Assembly: GCF_007655135.1 (NCBI RefSeq)
Contig: NC_045127.1
Location: 930,001 to 994,000 of the forward strand
Source of the DNA: Punica granatum
Lineage: Eukaryota; Streptophyta; Magnoliopsida; Myrtales; Lythraceae
Length of the DNA: 64,000 nucleotides
Direction of reading: 5' to 3'
Position numbers and translations under genes: made by a program. Each line of letters starts with the position of its first letter. Positions within the stretch are counted from its first letter, which is position 1. Shown piece by piece: positions 38,812 to 50,542 of the stretch. The notes below the pieces were generated by a model. It had not been told where the DNA came from and did not search any database. It was given only the letters and a program-made list of their open reading frames with translations.

Positions 38812-38849
38812 GTGAGCGTTATGTAAATTCTTCTCGACATAACGCTCAC
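38812..38849. repeat. Perfect 13-bp stem-loop next to a (GGT)n run
   Basis: GTGAGCGTTATGT and its exact complement ACATAACGCTCAC enclose a 12-nt loop. A (GGT)6 run lies immediately 5'. The stem is too short for a plant miRNA precursor. No gene is near. Confidence 0.8.
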
Positions 38850-40829
38850 GGCTGCTGCACCGATCTGTCTTTGAGGTTCTCTATTTGGATTTTCTCGAGA
38901 ATCATCTCTAATTATGTTCATGAGATATTTTGTTAGTGGTCAGAAGAAGTGAATAAGCAGAGGCCAGGGCAGTGCATTTCCAAATCTATTATCTATATAA
39001 TATTTTAAATTCTAATGAAGGTGCATGTATAACGAAATAAAAATTCAAATATTAAAAGATTGTGTAATGCAGTGGTGCATGTTTTCGCCTGATAACTAAG
39101 AGATTTCGGGATTATTTTATAGACGAGTCTCATTTATAACCGAAATAAAAAAAAATGTATAGGTAGTTCCACCTCGAGTATGTCGTTGTACTGCATCTTT
39201 CGAAAAGAAAAAGAAAAATAAAAGGAAAAAGAAAAGGCACGAGATCTTCGATTCGAGCGAAGCCCTAGTCTTGTTGGGTTCGCTAAGATTGAGAACCTCT
39301 CTCTGGGTTTAATTTCTGCATTTTGAGCTCCGTATGGTGGGCTCGATGGGCTCAGTGATGGGCCTGAGGGGTCGCAGCAACGATTGAATCATGATGACAT
39401 GATTCCACGGTCAGAAACTGCAGGTGTATTTCATGTTAACAGTTGGTACTGAGCTATTCTCCTAGCCTCAATGTTTTAGTCTATATTTACATAATTCATC
39501 GAACATATCAACCAGCGAACATAAGCGGCTTATGATAAGCCTGATACTAGAAATGCTACATGTAATGCTAGCTTGCCAACCTCATCCGATTCAGGCCGAA
39601 AACCAAAAGCAGAATGCAAATCTCACATTAGGTCGTCTTTCCTAAAGATGCGCCGATTCATGCCTAAATGAGAAAAGCAGAAAAAAGTTCCTCTTCCGGC
39701 CAATAAGATCAATGAATGGATGCATGAAGTGTTAAGGGTACGGATGGATATATGTTTCTGACTTTGTTGGGCAATCGATTTCGTATTACCATGCAAATAA
39801 AGAACAAAAAAGTTGCAACAGCTGGGGCTTCCCTATCTGGAATAACTTATTATTAAATTTCCTATTTCATTCAGATTCAGGACCCATTGGCAGCTAATAG
39901 GTATATGAAATAACTCTTACCTGATTTTGATAAAAAAGAAAAAAGAAAAAGAAAAGGCATTAGTTAGCAGCTTAATTAGAGTCTTTTGACTCAATCATTG
40001 CACATACATAATAATATCTATCACCTTAAGCATGAGCAACTATTAGTTGATATGGGGCCGAAAGAATGCCATGTTCATGTTAAATGTCATCCATTAAAAA
40101 GTACTATCGAACTCTCATATGACTAGTCATAATCAGGGAGACCAACTATTTCCTAAACTGCAAGTATGTCTCAGATCTCCCTATATATCCTTAAGTACGG
40201 GGTTACATGGCTAAGAAGTTTTGCTTAATTTTTTCTACATCTAGAATTCAAATCAATATTATTGTCGAGGAGACCATGGGAAGTCCTCGTACTTCCTATG
40301 AATGTTTTAGCTAGGCTAGGCATAGATGGCCTCCTTAGAGTATTGGCCCGTGAAGAGATCGACTTGTCTAAAGTTTAAAAATAGAAAACCATTAGGTACA
40401 CGCCCAAAGAATATGGGACTAATTCGAAAATATGTATATATATAGATGTATATATATGGGGGGCAAAAGGCATGAATTGATCTCTGGGATATATGTGGGA
40501 GAGGTAAAGCGAGAGGAGATGGGATGTCCTTCTCTTCCAACGAGTTGGCGAAAAATGAGCTTCAACAACTGACCAAATTAAATACCAAATTCGAGCAGTA
40601 ACACAACGATTAATTCCAACACCTAAATAATGCGCCCCAGCTTAAAGTGATTTATAATTAACTATACGTACTCGCAAAGTGGAGGTTACCGCCTATGGGG
40701 TGTTTAATTTGCATTTTTAATTTCGCATTATATAATATCACAAATAACATCTATGTATATGTCTTCAATATATTTCTCGATCGCGATGTATGTAATTCAT
40801 TCAGATGCATGTTCATCGTCGTTTTAGTT

Positions 40830-40830
40830 C

Positions 40831-40866
<36 letters not shown>
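40830..40866. repeat. (AT)n-(GT)n microsatellite
   Basis: AT run followed by about ten GT units. Confidence 0.9.
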
Positions 40867-41507
40867 TTGTCTCTGTCTTGGACAAACAAGCTTTGTCTTG
40901 TCCATCATTATATATATAGCTGCAACAAATTTCAGATGTATGAGCTTGCAGAATAAGATGGTTCAGGCACGACATCTCTATTTCTTAAAGGTTATATATA
41001 GCTAGCTAGCCATAACTTGGGATCAAATAACTAATTCAGAATAATTATTCCTAAGCTTGTTAGAACTTATTTATTAATTACCATGGAATAGCATAATCAT
41101 AATGGAATAAGATCACTATTTGGGGGAAGTGACTAAGAAAGAACAGGAACGTACGAGCTGGTTACTTCTGAGCAAATATTATGTTAAACTAATGCTTTGG
41201 GATTCCTTTGAGAATAAATAATGTGTCGATCGCTCAGTATATGTTTTATTAAATATTTCTTACTGTCAAAGACAAAAGGGACAGTTGGGATAAGGGCTTG
41301 AGGGAAGTTGGAAGGGACTGTCTTCAGATTACGGGAATGACTGACAGACAGAGATTTCCTTCAACTACTTCAACTCATTTAACAGGCTTTGATTCAGTCA
41401 TTCATCAAAAAGCCAAAAAAGAAAAGAAGAGAAAAAAAAAAGCTTTTCTTCAGTCTCATCAACAGATTTTATCTAGCTAATTGATTCCGCATTTGGTATA
41501 GTATCAT

Positions 41508-41532
41508 TATATATATATATATATATATATAT
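41508..41532. repeat. (AT)n microsatellite
   Basis: About twelve uninterrupted AT units. Confidence 0.9.
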
Positions 41533-42357
41533 CAAGCCTCATTCGCATATCCCGATGTACAATAGCATATCTCCTCCGTCACTGGTGGCACATGCCATTC
41601 CCAGAAATATCCCATGCACTCACTGGATGTTTGGTTTGCAGGAAATGATAGGAAATAAAATATTTATTCCGTACAGAATACTCATTCTGTACGGAAATAC
41701 TCATTTCGACATTTGGTTCATGGAAATATGGAATAGGTATTTCGGATCAGAATAGCCATCCGACTTTCAAAAGGAATGTGAAAGCCTCACTTGAATGTTT
41801 GAAATAACAATTGTTCATCCGGAAAAAGGCGTGAAATTTCGAAAATGACCTCAAGTTTCTTCACTTATTACAATCTCATGCCATCGACATATCAGCAACT
41901 TTCCTCGATTGTAGAGCAAACCAGAGAAGTGAAGTGCTCGAAGCCTCGTCCAAGCTCAATTCCTCCCTCGAAGCTTCGCGACTCCATGACTCCACTCCGT
42001 GACTCGAAGCTCGCTCTTCACCCCCATTCCCCGCTTGAAGCTCCCGGTAGAGTTCGGACGGGCACCAGCGGCGATGGTCCTCAGGCGGAGGGCGGAAGAC
42101 GACGCTAGGGAACTTCGTGTCCATGGAGATGAAGGTGTAGTGGTTGACGACGACGCATATCAGCTCGAACTCGGACTCTAGGTTGTGGGGCTAGACCTCT
42201 CTGATGACTACCGGCGACTTCGAGCTTGAATCTGAATTGGATCCCATCTGAATTGGGGGAGGGGCGAGAGGCGGTGTTGGAGGTCGCCATTAGAGGAGTA
42301 GGGGTGGAATTGGAGTGCGGAAGCTGCGAACTCTGGTTTGAGTTCGAGCTGATCCAA

Positions 42358-42405
42358 GAAGAAGTTACTGTTCATCTTCTCTAAGAAGAAGATGAACAAT
42401 AACTT
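42358..42405. repeat. Compact near-perfect hairpin
   Basis: AAGAAGTTACTGTTCATCTTCT and AAGAAGATGAACAATAACTTCTT pair over 22 bases with one mismatch around a few-base loop. It lies inside the 41625-43286 element, just before its AT-rich right part. Confidence 0.75.
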
Positions 42406-42470
42406 CTTTTATTATTATTTTTTAAAATTTAATATACTATTTTAATCATTTTATTTTATGTTATTTAATA

Positions 42471-42814
42471 GGGGTATTCACCTAAAATGGCTAATGGTTT
42501 GTCCGTTTTATCAAATCTATCATATGTTTTTTTGGTCAAATCTATCCCATAGTTTACTTTTTGCATCAAATCTATCCCGGAGTTATCTTTTCCGTCGACA
42601 TCTAACGGCCGTGCTGACGTGACGCCTACGTGGCAGGTGTGGCCCACTGTCTCTCCACGTGCCATGTCAGCACAACAGTTAGATGTCGACGGAAAAGATA
42701 ACGCCGGGATAGATTTGATGCAAAAAGTAAATCATGTGATAGATTTGACCAAAAAAAACATATGATAGATTTGACAAAACGGACAAACCATGAGTCATTT
42801 TAGGTAAAAACCCC
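42471..42814. mobile_element. Mutator-like fold-back MITE with perfect 9-bp target duplication
   Basis: The 344-bp element begins GGGGTATTCACCTAAAATGG. The reversed right end begins GGGGTTTTTACCTAAAATGA. The arms pair over about 150 bp each (AAATCTATCATATG, TCTTTTCCGTCGACATCTAAC and others). TATTTAATA is exactly repeated at 42462-42470 and 42815-42823. The centre has GCTGACGTGACG, TACGTGGCA and CCACGTGCCATGTCAGC. This is the best-defined member of the group in the window. Confidence 0.92.
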
Positions 42815-43487
42815 TATTTAATATAATGAGAGAATATGTTTTCATTAAGAAATTTTTTTATTAATTATTTAGATAATTATGCATATTAATTTATTAAAAT
42901 AGTTATTTCTAATAATTAAAATTAAAAATAATATTATTAATTCATTATTAATAAACATTTAAATATTAATAATTTTACTATTTCTAATTAAAATAATTAA
43001 TTTTTGAAAAATATTTACTTTTAAATTATTTTAAATGTTTATTTTTTATTAATTATAAAAATTGTCATTAAAGTTATCTATTTATCCTATAAAATCCTAT
43101 TAGATTTACATGAAGGGCATTTCTGTCTTTTCACCATATTTCTGTTCTTTCCATTCCTTATTCAAGACAACCAAAATCAGAATTATAATTCTCAGTTTTG
43201 TTATTTCCTTCAACCAAACAAAAAAAAATTATCAGAATTTATATTCTATTTTGTATTCATTCCATTCTAGCGAACCAAATGTAGCTTAAACTTCTCGGCT
43301 TTTCTATCCTTCAAGCATTTGGATGTTGTTAAACTTGTTATTAAATAAGGCCCTGTAATGGTGATTAATTCGGTTTGATGAGCTTAGGACCTATGTCTAT
43401 ATTATTATATACTTCCGGTTGAGGTGGGATTAACATCACTAAAGCAAGCCCACTATAAAAACAATAAATAAAATAATAATAATAATA

Positions 43488-43995
43488 AAGAATAAATGTT
43501 CAAAAAATCACAAACATTACATTTTATAACAAATTTTATTTTTTTTTCTAAAAAATACACGAACTTTAAATATTTTTAAAGTTTGTCACAAACTACATTT
43601 TTTTGGCTAAAAAATATACAAACTTTCATTTTTTCATCCCATTTAACATACGTCTAAATTTTCGTCAGTTTTATTGACATGGCCATTAACAGATGACATG
43701 TGGCAAACGGTCACTAACGGTAATTAATGTGGCGAACCACATTATCAAAAAACTATTTAAAAAATTTGAAGCTTGGACAATCGGAGATAGGGAGATAAGT
43801 GACTGCCTCCATAGTTGCTGACCATGAAACTTTATCGGAGAAACTATCAAACCCTCAGCGTGCTAAAAAATATAGTTTATGATAAAATGTAAAAAAAAAA
43901 ATGTGAAGTTCGTGTAACTCTTAGGCAAAAAATATAGTTTGTGATAAAATATAAAAAAGGGGTAAAGTTTGTGATTTTTTACACATTTACCTATA
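43488..43995. mobile_element. Degenerate fold-back element
   Basis: Left AATAAATGTTCAAAAAATCACAAAC and reversed right GGTAAATGTGTAAAAAATCACAAAC mark the ends. Inner parts share CTAAAAAATA(C/T)A and AAACT(A/T)CATTTT. The centre carries CATGTGGC and ACTAACGG motifs but no intact ACGT core. No clear target duplication. Confidence 0.6.
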
Positions 43996-44338
43996 ACAAA
44001 ACATGAGGTATTACGTAATTGGCAAATTTACTGAAGGAGGGATTTTTTTTACACATTTACCCATAATAAGTGACATGAGCTAGTCTGAAGTTTACTGAAG
44101 GGGGGATTTCAATTATATTAATTAACTTGGTAAGCACTCTAAAATTAAGCTCGACCAACAACAAAGCGGAACAGACAAGCTGACCCATCTCCACCTCGAC
44201 AGTGAACATGAAAACTTCCCTCTCCCCCACTATTCCCAAGTTTGGAACGTTCTTTCCCCTTCCTTCCCTCGCCTCGCCCTCGACCAAATTCATTCATACG
44301 CCTCGGTTCACTACCTAATCCCCTCTCCCATGATCATC

Positions 44339-44345
44339 TATATAT
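44339..44345 (+). promoter_or_regulatory. Probable TATA box of the laccase gene
   Basis: TATATAT preceded by ATC, about 95 bp upstream of the laccase start codon. The position suits a short 5' UTR. Inference from spacing and sequence only. Confidence 0.45.
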
Positions 44346-44438
44346 TTGCCTTGCCTTGTGCCTTATTTTTGCACCACCCTCGTTCACACATGTACTGTGC
44401 GTGACCACCTCTGAATTACATATAACAAAACAAAAGAG

Positions 44439-44850
44439 ATGAGAACCTCCCAGAAATCGCTTCTCCTCATCTACTTCGCCTCGCTGTTGTCTCTGTTTGT
44501 TAAGTTCACCGCAGCCAGGACAAGACACTACACTTTCAATGTACATTCGTCGATCGTATCAACTTGTCACCTTTCTCTTCTTCTTATTATACTACTACTA
44601 CTAATCAGCTGGTCTAGGCGTCCTTGTGTATATGCAATTAGTAAAATATTGATGTGGTGTTTCTGTGTGTATGTATGTTTATGTGGTATTATAGATTGAT
44701 TACCACAATGTGACGAGACTCTGCCACACAAGAAAGATTGTGACCGTGAACAAACAGTTCCCCGGGGCTCCGCTGGTGGCAAGGGAAGGTGACCGTGTGC
44801 TTGTGAAAGTCGTTAATCATGTCTCGAACAACATCACCATTCACTGGTAC

Positions 44851-44883
<33 letters not shown>

Positions 44884-47214
44884 CTATGTATATGAAACTG
44901 CCAGTTCGATCGATCAATATTAGTTTCAATTATAACCATCTCATTCTGCATGGCACAAGTTGATATGCTAATTGTCTGAGAATGAATGTCTCGAGAGAAC
45001 AGGCATGGAGTTCGGCAGCTCAGGAGCGGGTGGGCAGATGGGCCTGCGTATGTCACGCAGTGTCCGATACAGACTAACCAATCATACGTCTACAACTTCA
45101 CCACCGTCGGGCAACGGGGAACTCTGCTGTGGCATGCTCACATCTCGTGGATGAGATCGACCGTCCATGGTCCCATCATCATCCTCCCTAGGAGGAACGA
45201 GTCGTACCCGTTCAAGAAGCCCTACAAGGAAGTCCCCATCATATTTGGTCAGTATACAGAAATCTGTATACACATATATATACTACATCTATCATTAATC
45301 TCTAATTAGCAGATAGAAATGGACCGACTTAATTATTAATTACAAATGTTGCTTAATTTATGTATTGACGTACAGGAGAGTGGTTTAACGTAGACCCAGA
45401 GGCTGTGATAAGTCAGGCTCTTCAGACGGGAGCAGGGCCCAACGTCTCAGACGCCTATACGATTAATGGCCTTCCAGGACCCTTATACAATTGCTCCTCT
45501 CAAGGTATACCCATCTCTTTCGTACACATGCGCATATATACTTATTATAATAAGTATAATAATAACATTATTATATATATTGATGTAACTGAGGAGATTT
45601 CAATAATTTGGGCAGATATCATGTAATATCTTGTTCTTGAGAAAAGAATAATTGTTTTTTTTCGGTAAATTAATTGTTTTCTTTTTTGGCTAATTTACTA
45701 TTCATTATTTTGCTGACCATGCATACGTAGACATGACAAATATTTTATCCTCCAATCATCAGAGAGTGCTCAACGACAAAGTTTTTTTTTTTTTTTTTGG
45801 GTAAGTTGAACGACAAAGTCTCAAGGATAATATTTGACAACAACCTCTCTCCTACCTGCGGGAAATTGTGTGCATGGAAGTCTTTCCGTGATTGTCTCCA
45901 TCAAATTTGGGTTTGCGTCTAAATTTGAACAGCGAAAAGTCAGCTGGCACTATGATTTCCACTTTGAACAAGTACAATTTTTTTTTTGGGTAAATCGAAA
46001 AAAAAAAATTAGTATTAACAAAATTTTTTTTTTTTTACATTAGTTCCATATGATTTTTTTACATTAGCCACTAATTTTATGCCATGATCTTAATTATCTT
46101 CATGTATGAGTGTTGATCAGATACGTTCAAGCTGAAGGTGAAACCCGGGAAGGCCTATCTCCTTCGATTGATCAATGCTGCACTCAACGATGAGCTCTTC
46201 TTCAGCATCGCAAACCACACCCTCACCGTGGTCGAAGCTGATGCCTCATACACCAAGCCCTTCGAAGCAGATCAGCTCTTGATCACCCCCGGACAGACCA
46301 TGAATGTCCTGCTCCGCACCAAGCCTCGCTTCCCGAATGCTACCTTCCTCATGGAAGCAAGGCCCTATTTCTCCGGACAGGGCACGTTCGACAACTCCAC
46401 CACTGCTGGAATCCTCGAGTACGAGCACCCGTCCAAGAACCATTCCTCCAATAAGAAGCTCCCCTTGCTAAAGCCTACTCTGCCTCCGATTAATGCCACT
46501 GGCTTTGTGGCCAACTTCACCGGAAAGTTCCGAAGCCTGGCCAATGCTAAGTTCCCAGCGACAGTACCGCAGAAGGTGGATAAGAAATTCTTTTTCACCG
46601 TCGGTCTTGGGACCAGCCCTTGCCCGAAGAACACAACATGCCAAGGGCCCAATGGCACCAAGTTTGCTGCCTCGGTTAATAATGTGTCCTTCGCGTTGCC
46701 ATCAACAGCCCTCCTGCAAGCTTACTTCTTTGGCCAGTCCAATGGGGTATTCACTACGGACTTTCCGGTTAAACCTCCAGTGCCGTTCAACTACACCGGG
46801 ACTCCGCCAAACAACACTATGGTTCTCAATGCCACAAAGACTGTGGTTCTGCCATTCAATAGTAGTGTGGAGCTGGTGATGCAGGGCACGAGCATTCAAG
46901 GTGCGGAGAGCCACCCGCTCCACTTGCACGGCTTCAATTTCTTCGTAGTTGGACAGGGCTTTGGGAACTATGACCCGAGCAAGGGCCCAACGAAATTCAA
47001 TCTGGTGGACCCTGTCGAGAGGAACACTTTCGGTGTCCCGGCAGGAGGCTGGGTAGCAGTCCGGTTCCTAGCGGACAACCCTGGCGTGTGGTTCATGCAC
47101 TGTCACCTAGACGTGCACACGAGCTGGGGCCTTAGGATGGCGTGGATAGTCCTCAATGGACCTGAACCAAACCAAAAGCTGCCGCCGCCGCCGTCCGACT
47201 TACCAAAATGTTAA
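44439..47214 (+). CDS. Laccase (LAC17/LAC2-like), secreted multicopper oxidase
   Basis: Five exons (44439-44540, 44695-44846, 45003-45247, 45376-45504, 46121-47214) encode 573 residues. The first ~25 residues form a signal peptide ending before RTRHYTF. All copper ligands are present: HWHG at 84-87, WHAH at 128-131, HPLHLHG from 474, and [14 protein letters not shown] from 536. The type 1 copper Cys is 537, with Leu547 in the axial position. Many N-x-S/T sites fit a secreted glycoprotein. Laccases oxidise monolignols in the cell wall. The sequence follows Arabidopsis LAC17, a lignin laccase, including [21 protein letters not shown] and the end [11 protein letters not shown]. The miR397 pairing region is retained in exon 5. 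Intron 2 carries a TA microsatellite, and intron 4 is 616 bp with homopolymers. Confidence 0.96.
44854..44882. repeat. (AT)n microsatellite in laccase intron 2
   Basis: Begins only 7 bp after the exon 2 donor site. Confidence 0.9.
46170..46190 (+). promoter_or_regulatory. miR397 target site in laccase exon 5
   Basis: GATCAATGCTGCACTCAACGA pairs with the conserved plant miR397 (recalled as TCATTGAGTGCAGCGTTGATG). There are three departures: the two terminal-side mismatches and one G:U-type wobble, with the central ten bases fully paired. It encodes the conserved laccase residues INAALND. miR397 control of lignin laccases is well established in other plants. Confidence 0.75.
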
Positions 47215-48141
47215 CAACGACCATGAAAGGTCCGGGATGCGGCTAATTTTTTTAGAGGGTCCTTGTAAGTTAATGTTTTTTTTTCCCCCTTGGGGCATAA
47301 GGTGTGCGCGTCTGTCTACATTTGTTGCTTGAGAGAGAGAGAGAAAGCGAACAGCTCGGCAGTGAACATCGTACGGGGATTTAATCATGTGATTCAGAAT
47401 TTGATTAATGCTAATCCTCTACTGCCAAACATGTTTTATGTCCCATCTCATGATCATTTTGCTTTTAATCAAAGTTGTTGCAGTTTCAATGCTGATTTAC
47501 TACTCAATCAGGGTGGCCCCATTTTGATTGCATTGTTGTAACTATCGCCTTAATCAAGTCTCGGAAAAGAAGAGTATTCACGTATTAATAGTTAACTGAG
47601 GACCTTGTTTGAGCACCCCGAAGCATGCGGGGAATAACGAAAAACCCGAATAAGAATCAACGTGAGCAACACTGAACCTAAAATTACAGAAAGCGAGAGA
47701 GGAACGCTAGAATCTATCAAGGACAAACCTCATCTACAACGGCTATGATTCGTAAGATCTTTGCAGACGTAAAAGCAAAGTTATATGTGCTCCCCCGATT
47801 CTCTCACAAAATTGTCAATTCTGTCATAGTCCATCACATCTTTTACCCTCTTGATAGTGCTAATAGTTAATCAATTTTCTTTTGGGGTGTAGACTGGGAG
47901 TTCTTTGATGTTGGTGATGTACATGGTAAATGGTCTCTTGATGTAAATCCTTTTGATTAATGAAAGTCTCTACCATTTATCCAAAAAAAAAATTACAGAA
48001 GGCAACTTTCCATTATCAAATCCAGTTTACAAGATGTTATTCAATACGTAGCATCCTTTGATACCTTACCATGGAAGGTTACCACGCAAATGATTCATAT
48101 GAAGGTAATATATTTACACACTCCGATTTAATTAGCAGCGG
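47215..48141. other. Convergent intergenic region, laccase to FHY1
   Basis: Contains both 3' flanks and one short retroposed insertion (47695-47988). No gene seen. Confidence 0.55.
47695..47988 (+). mobile_element. 5'-truncated LINE 3' end
   Basis: A 294-bp segment ends TTTTGATTAATGAAAGTCTC...ATTTATCC plus a poly-A run, like the 3' end of the RNase H LINE at 34433. AAAATTACAGAAAGC (47680-47694) and AAAATTACAGAAGGC (47989-48003) are its target duplications, with one mismatch. Confidence 0.75.
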
Positions 48142-50189
48142 TTACAGCATGAGCATGGAGAAGTACTGCTCGAATTCCTTGTCGATGGTTGGTTTCCTTG
48201 TAGTAGCTTGGCCCTCTGCATTCAGTAAAACCAGTTAGTAAGTGAATAAAAGAATTTGCGGATTTCCAGAACATGCGTCTCATCGACATAAACATAAGCT
48301 AGAAGCCTACGCCATTGATACCTTGCTCGACGATCCATCTTCCCGAGGAAAGCACATAACTGTTTGGATTCATGCCACTGGAATAAAGTACATCTTCGGT
48401 CCGGTTATCTCCAGACTGCTCCATCAAATCAATCCCATTATAGTCTGCATGGGTGGTAAACTCTAGTAGCTGCTCTTCCAGCATTTGCCGAAGATTGATC
48501 GGCCCACCCCTTGACTGAGAATTGATGTCCTCCTCCGCAGCCCTAATCTCCATTTCATTTGCCTCGTTACTGTCTGAGGAATATGTTTGATTCTCTGAGC
48601 TCCAGATAGCAGTTGAAGTGGAAGGCGTGCTAAGTAACTTGGCAGACACCGACATGGTCGACGACACAGAGCCCTCCATGAAGCTGTTGCTACCATCAGC
48701 AGACTCGAGTCCGGAACCAATTTCCTCATATGTTGCCTTGGCTGTTACAATTGGCTGGAGCTGTCCTAATTCAGGATAGCCTTGGAATGTGGAGCAGGAT
48801 GGTGCGGAGCCTCGACCTAAGCACGTGTGCTTTGGTGTGGGCAGGCCAAGGAGCTCGGACTGCAACTTCCTTTTCTTGTTCAAGTCGAGGATGCTGCCGT
48901 GGAACATCTTGATTTCACCAAAGCTGTAAAAGAGAGAACCGAGTTTAGCACGTAATAAGGGTCTTCTCCTCCCCGTTTTCTCTATTTCATGGGAGTTGCA
49001 GTGGAGGCCTTTGATTACAATATCAATTTAGAAAGTGTTGAGGATATTAATCCCACGTAGAAAAAATAAATTAATATCCATTAGTTTATATGAGAATTGT
49101 GAACCAACACTTAACAACTTGAACTTTTTTTTACCATCAATGTGGTAGTTCAGTTGGTAACGGACTTCGTCTTCCAAAGGGGAGGTCAAGAGGACCAAAC
49201 TCGACTTAACCACGAAAGCGCTTTTGTTATCTCCCATCCCGACCTTTTATTCAGTAAAAAAAATTAAAACTTGAACTTTTTTGTGGAAATTGACCATGCC
49301 TGTATAAGTCAAATGAAAATTCAATATAGTATTAGCCTAGATTACGCGTATGCGGGCTCACGTGCATGTTTGCAACCACACCATGCCAAACCTAATATAT
49401 CCGAGTGCAGTCAAGATTGCGTCTCGTGTTAGTTCCCCTAGCCCGAGACAGAAGATGAGCCCAGCTCAAGATCAATTATTGAATGTAGGTATTTAAAGAC
49501 ACGTGACAACGTATATACAGAAATAGACCACACATTGTACGTGAGGATAAGCGTTGATGATATCAATCTCACTTAGAAAAGATGAATTTATATGAAGCTT
49601 GAAAATCCTGATTCCAAATCCATATAAGAGCAATGAAAATTCAATAGAAACCCTAATACGATAGTTTTCTCACAGTAACTGGTTGGATCTTCCCCCGATC
49701 CTCTTTTTCCCACTATTGCCTGTTCATTCTTCTCCAAGATAAACATTTGACTTTCTTCTTGTTATATATGTTAGTTGAGAGAAACACAGGCTTAGTCAAA
49801 CCGCCGGTCATGGTTTACATTGAATTCAAAGATTTCCGGTGGCAACTTACACTAACAGCCTGCCCAACAGAGCAGAACAGAACAGAACAGAAACAAAGAC
49901 ATTTCCGTCCATCCAACCAAAAACTAACGAAACAGACACTAGAAAGTACCAAGCCCAACATATGATCTGTATCAACAGTCCAACCCACCACCATCTTCAT
50001 CCCATGACCGATTCCTTCAGCGATAAGCGACTGTTCACTAGAATCTCACGGATTTCTTTAACCAAACCAAAAGTATTCCCCTCTCAATTAAGCAAAACAA
50101 TTAATGATGAGAAATTTACAGGAGCATCAGCAAACCAACCTGTTGGTGTTATATAGTAGGCTCTCTTTATCTTCTTCTTCTTCTTCCAT
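48142..50189 (-). CDS. FHY1: FHY1/FHL-type phytochrome A nuclear-import factor
   Basis: Three exons (50189-50140, 48923-48322, 48215-48142) give 241 residues. FHY1 carries light-activated phytochrome A into the nucleus in far-red light. The N-terminal NLS region reads DLNKKRKLQSELLGLPTPKH. The last exon ends RKPTIDKEFEQYFSMLML, the septin-related motif through which FHY1 binds phyA. DVLYSSGMNPNSYVLSSGRW upstream of it is also conserved. I chose the start in exon 1 (MEEEEEDKESLLYNTN) because the 50-nt exon splices in frame and leads straight into the NLS block. Starting at the internal ATG at 48907 would give 219 residues and is the alternative. Arabidopsis FHY1 is about 200 residues. Intron 1 (1.2 kb) contains a SINE. 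Regulation is discussed under the upstream motifs. Confidence 0.92.
49131..49267 (+). mobile_element. Short SINE in FHY1 intron 1
   Basis: Box-A-like GGTAGTTCAGTTGGTAACGG near the 5' end, an A-rich tail, 137 bp in all. It is flanked by an exact 15-bp duplication, AACTTGAACTTTTTT, at 49116-49130 and 49268-49282. It is on the strand opposite to FHY1. Confidence 0.82.
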
Positions 50190-50388
50190 TTGAAGCAGAG
50201 AGAACACTTGTCAAACCCAGTAAAAAACGAACTGGGCAACTGCAAGCGAAGGGAAGAAACCTTCGCGTCGAGGATATCCGAGGATGGGATCTCTGATTTC
50301 TCTCTCATCAATCAATTAAAGAAAAAGAAAAAGGAAAAGCAAAACACCTTTTTCCTGTCTCCCAGGAAGATTCTAAGTCGCGTGTGTA

Positions 50389-50395
50389 GCGCGTG
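50389..50395 (-). promoter_or_regulatory. FHY3/FAR1-binding site (FBS, CACGCGC), proximal
   Basis: Exact CACGCGC on the minus strand, 200 bp upstream of the FHY1 start codon. In Arabidopsis the transposase-derived factors FHY3 and FAR1 bind this motif in the FHY1 and FHL promoters. Confidence 0.6.
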
Positions 50396-50493
50396 CACGA
50401 ACGGGGCCCTGCATCTCATCTCTCTATTCTCGCCGGTGCCGGTGATGTTGAATCTGGGGGAGTCAGACCGTTGGATCATCCCTGCAGCAAAAG

Positions 50494-50500
50494 GCGCGTG
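50494..50500 (-). promoter_or_regulatory. FHY3/FAR1-binding site (FBS, CACGCGC), distal
   Basis: Second exact CACGCGC on the minus strand, 305 bp upstream of the FHY1 start. A G-box and another ACGT core lie within 50 bp further upstream, as HY5/ACGT sites do near FBS in the Arabidopsis promoter. Confidence 0.6.
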
Positions 50501-50536
50501 GGAAGCCGACCGACGACGTGGACGCCCTTACTTGCC

Positions 50537-50542
50537 CACGTG
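50537..50542. promoter_or_regulatory. G-box (CACGTG)
   Basis: CCCACGTGAC context, a bZIP/bHLH site usual in light- and stress-responsive promoters. It could serve either divergent gene. Confidence 0.5.

Larger units (their letters stand above)
41625..43286. mobile_element. Non-autonomous DNA element, larger copy of a two-copy family
   Basis: Starts GGATGTTTGGTTTGCAGGAA and ends ...CATTCTAGCGAACCAAATG, an imperfect inverted pair (reversed right end CATTTGGTTCGCTAGAATGG). The right ~200 bp and an internal GC-rich block (42265-42350) match the element at 55556-56492. It contains a separate 344-bp fold-back insertion at 42471-42814 and a 22-bp hairpin at 42358-42405. Superfamily uncertain: hAT- or PIF-like from the GTTTGGTT end. 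No transposase seen. Confidence 0.65.
28216..44330. other. 16-kb gene-poor, transposon-rich block
   Basis: No intact gene was recognised across this block. The recognisable content is two SINEs (29019-29329, 31255-31447), a SINE-like copy (36575-36745), a LINE remnant (33542-34433), five fold-back elements (29396-29839, 35962-36489, 36879-37731 with a second nested in it, 42471-42814, 43488-43995), a larger DNA element (41625-43286), a MITE-like segment (38446-38712) and several TA/TG microsatellites. Stretches 30100-31200, 31450-33500, 34440-35950, 37740-38440 and 38860-41600 are AT-rich and show nothing further that I can name. Confidence 0.6.

Noticed and set aside
38963..38977. GCCAGGG-CAGTGCAT resembling a miR408 complement
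   Set aside because: The six central bases of the miR408 site are missing and there is no hairpin or laccase/plantacyanin context; coincidence is likelier.
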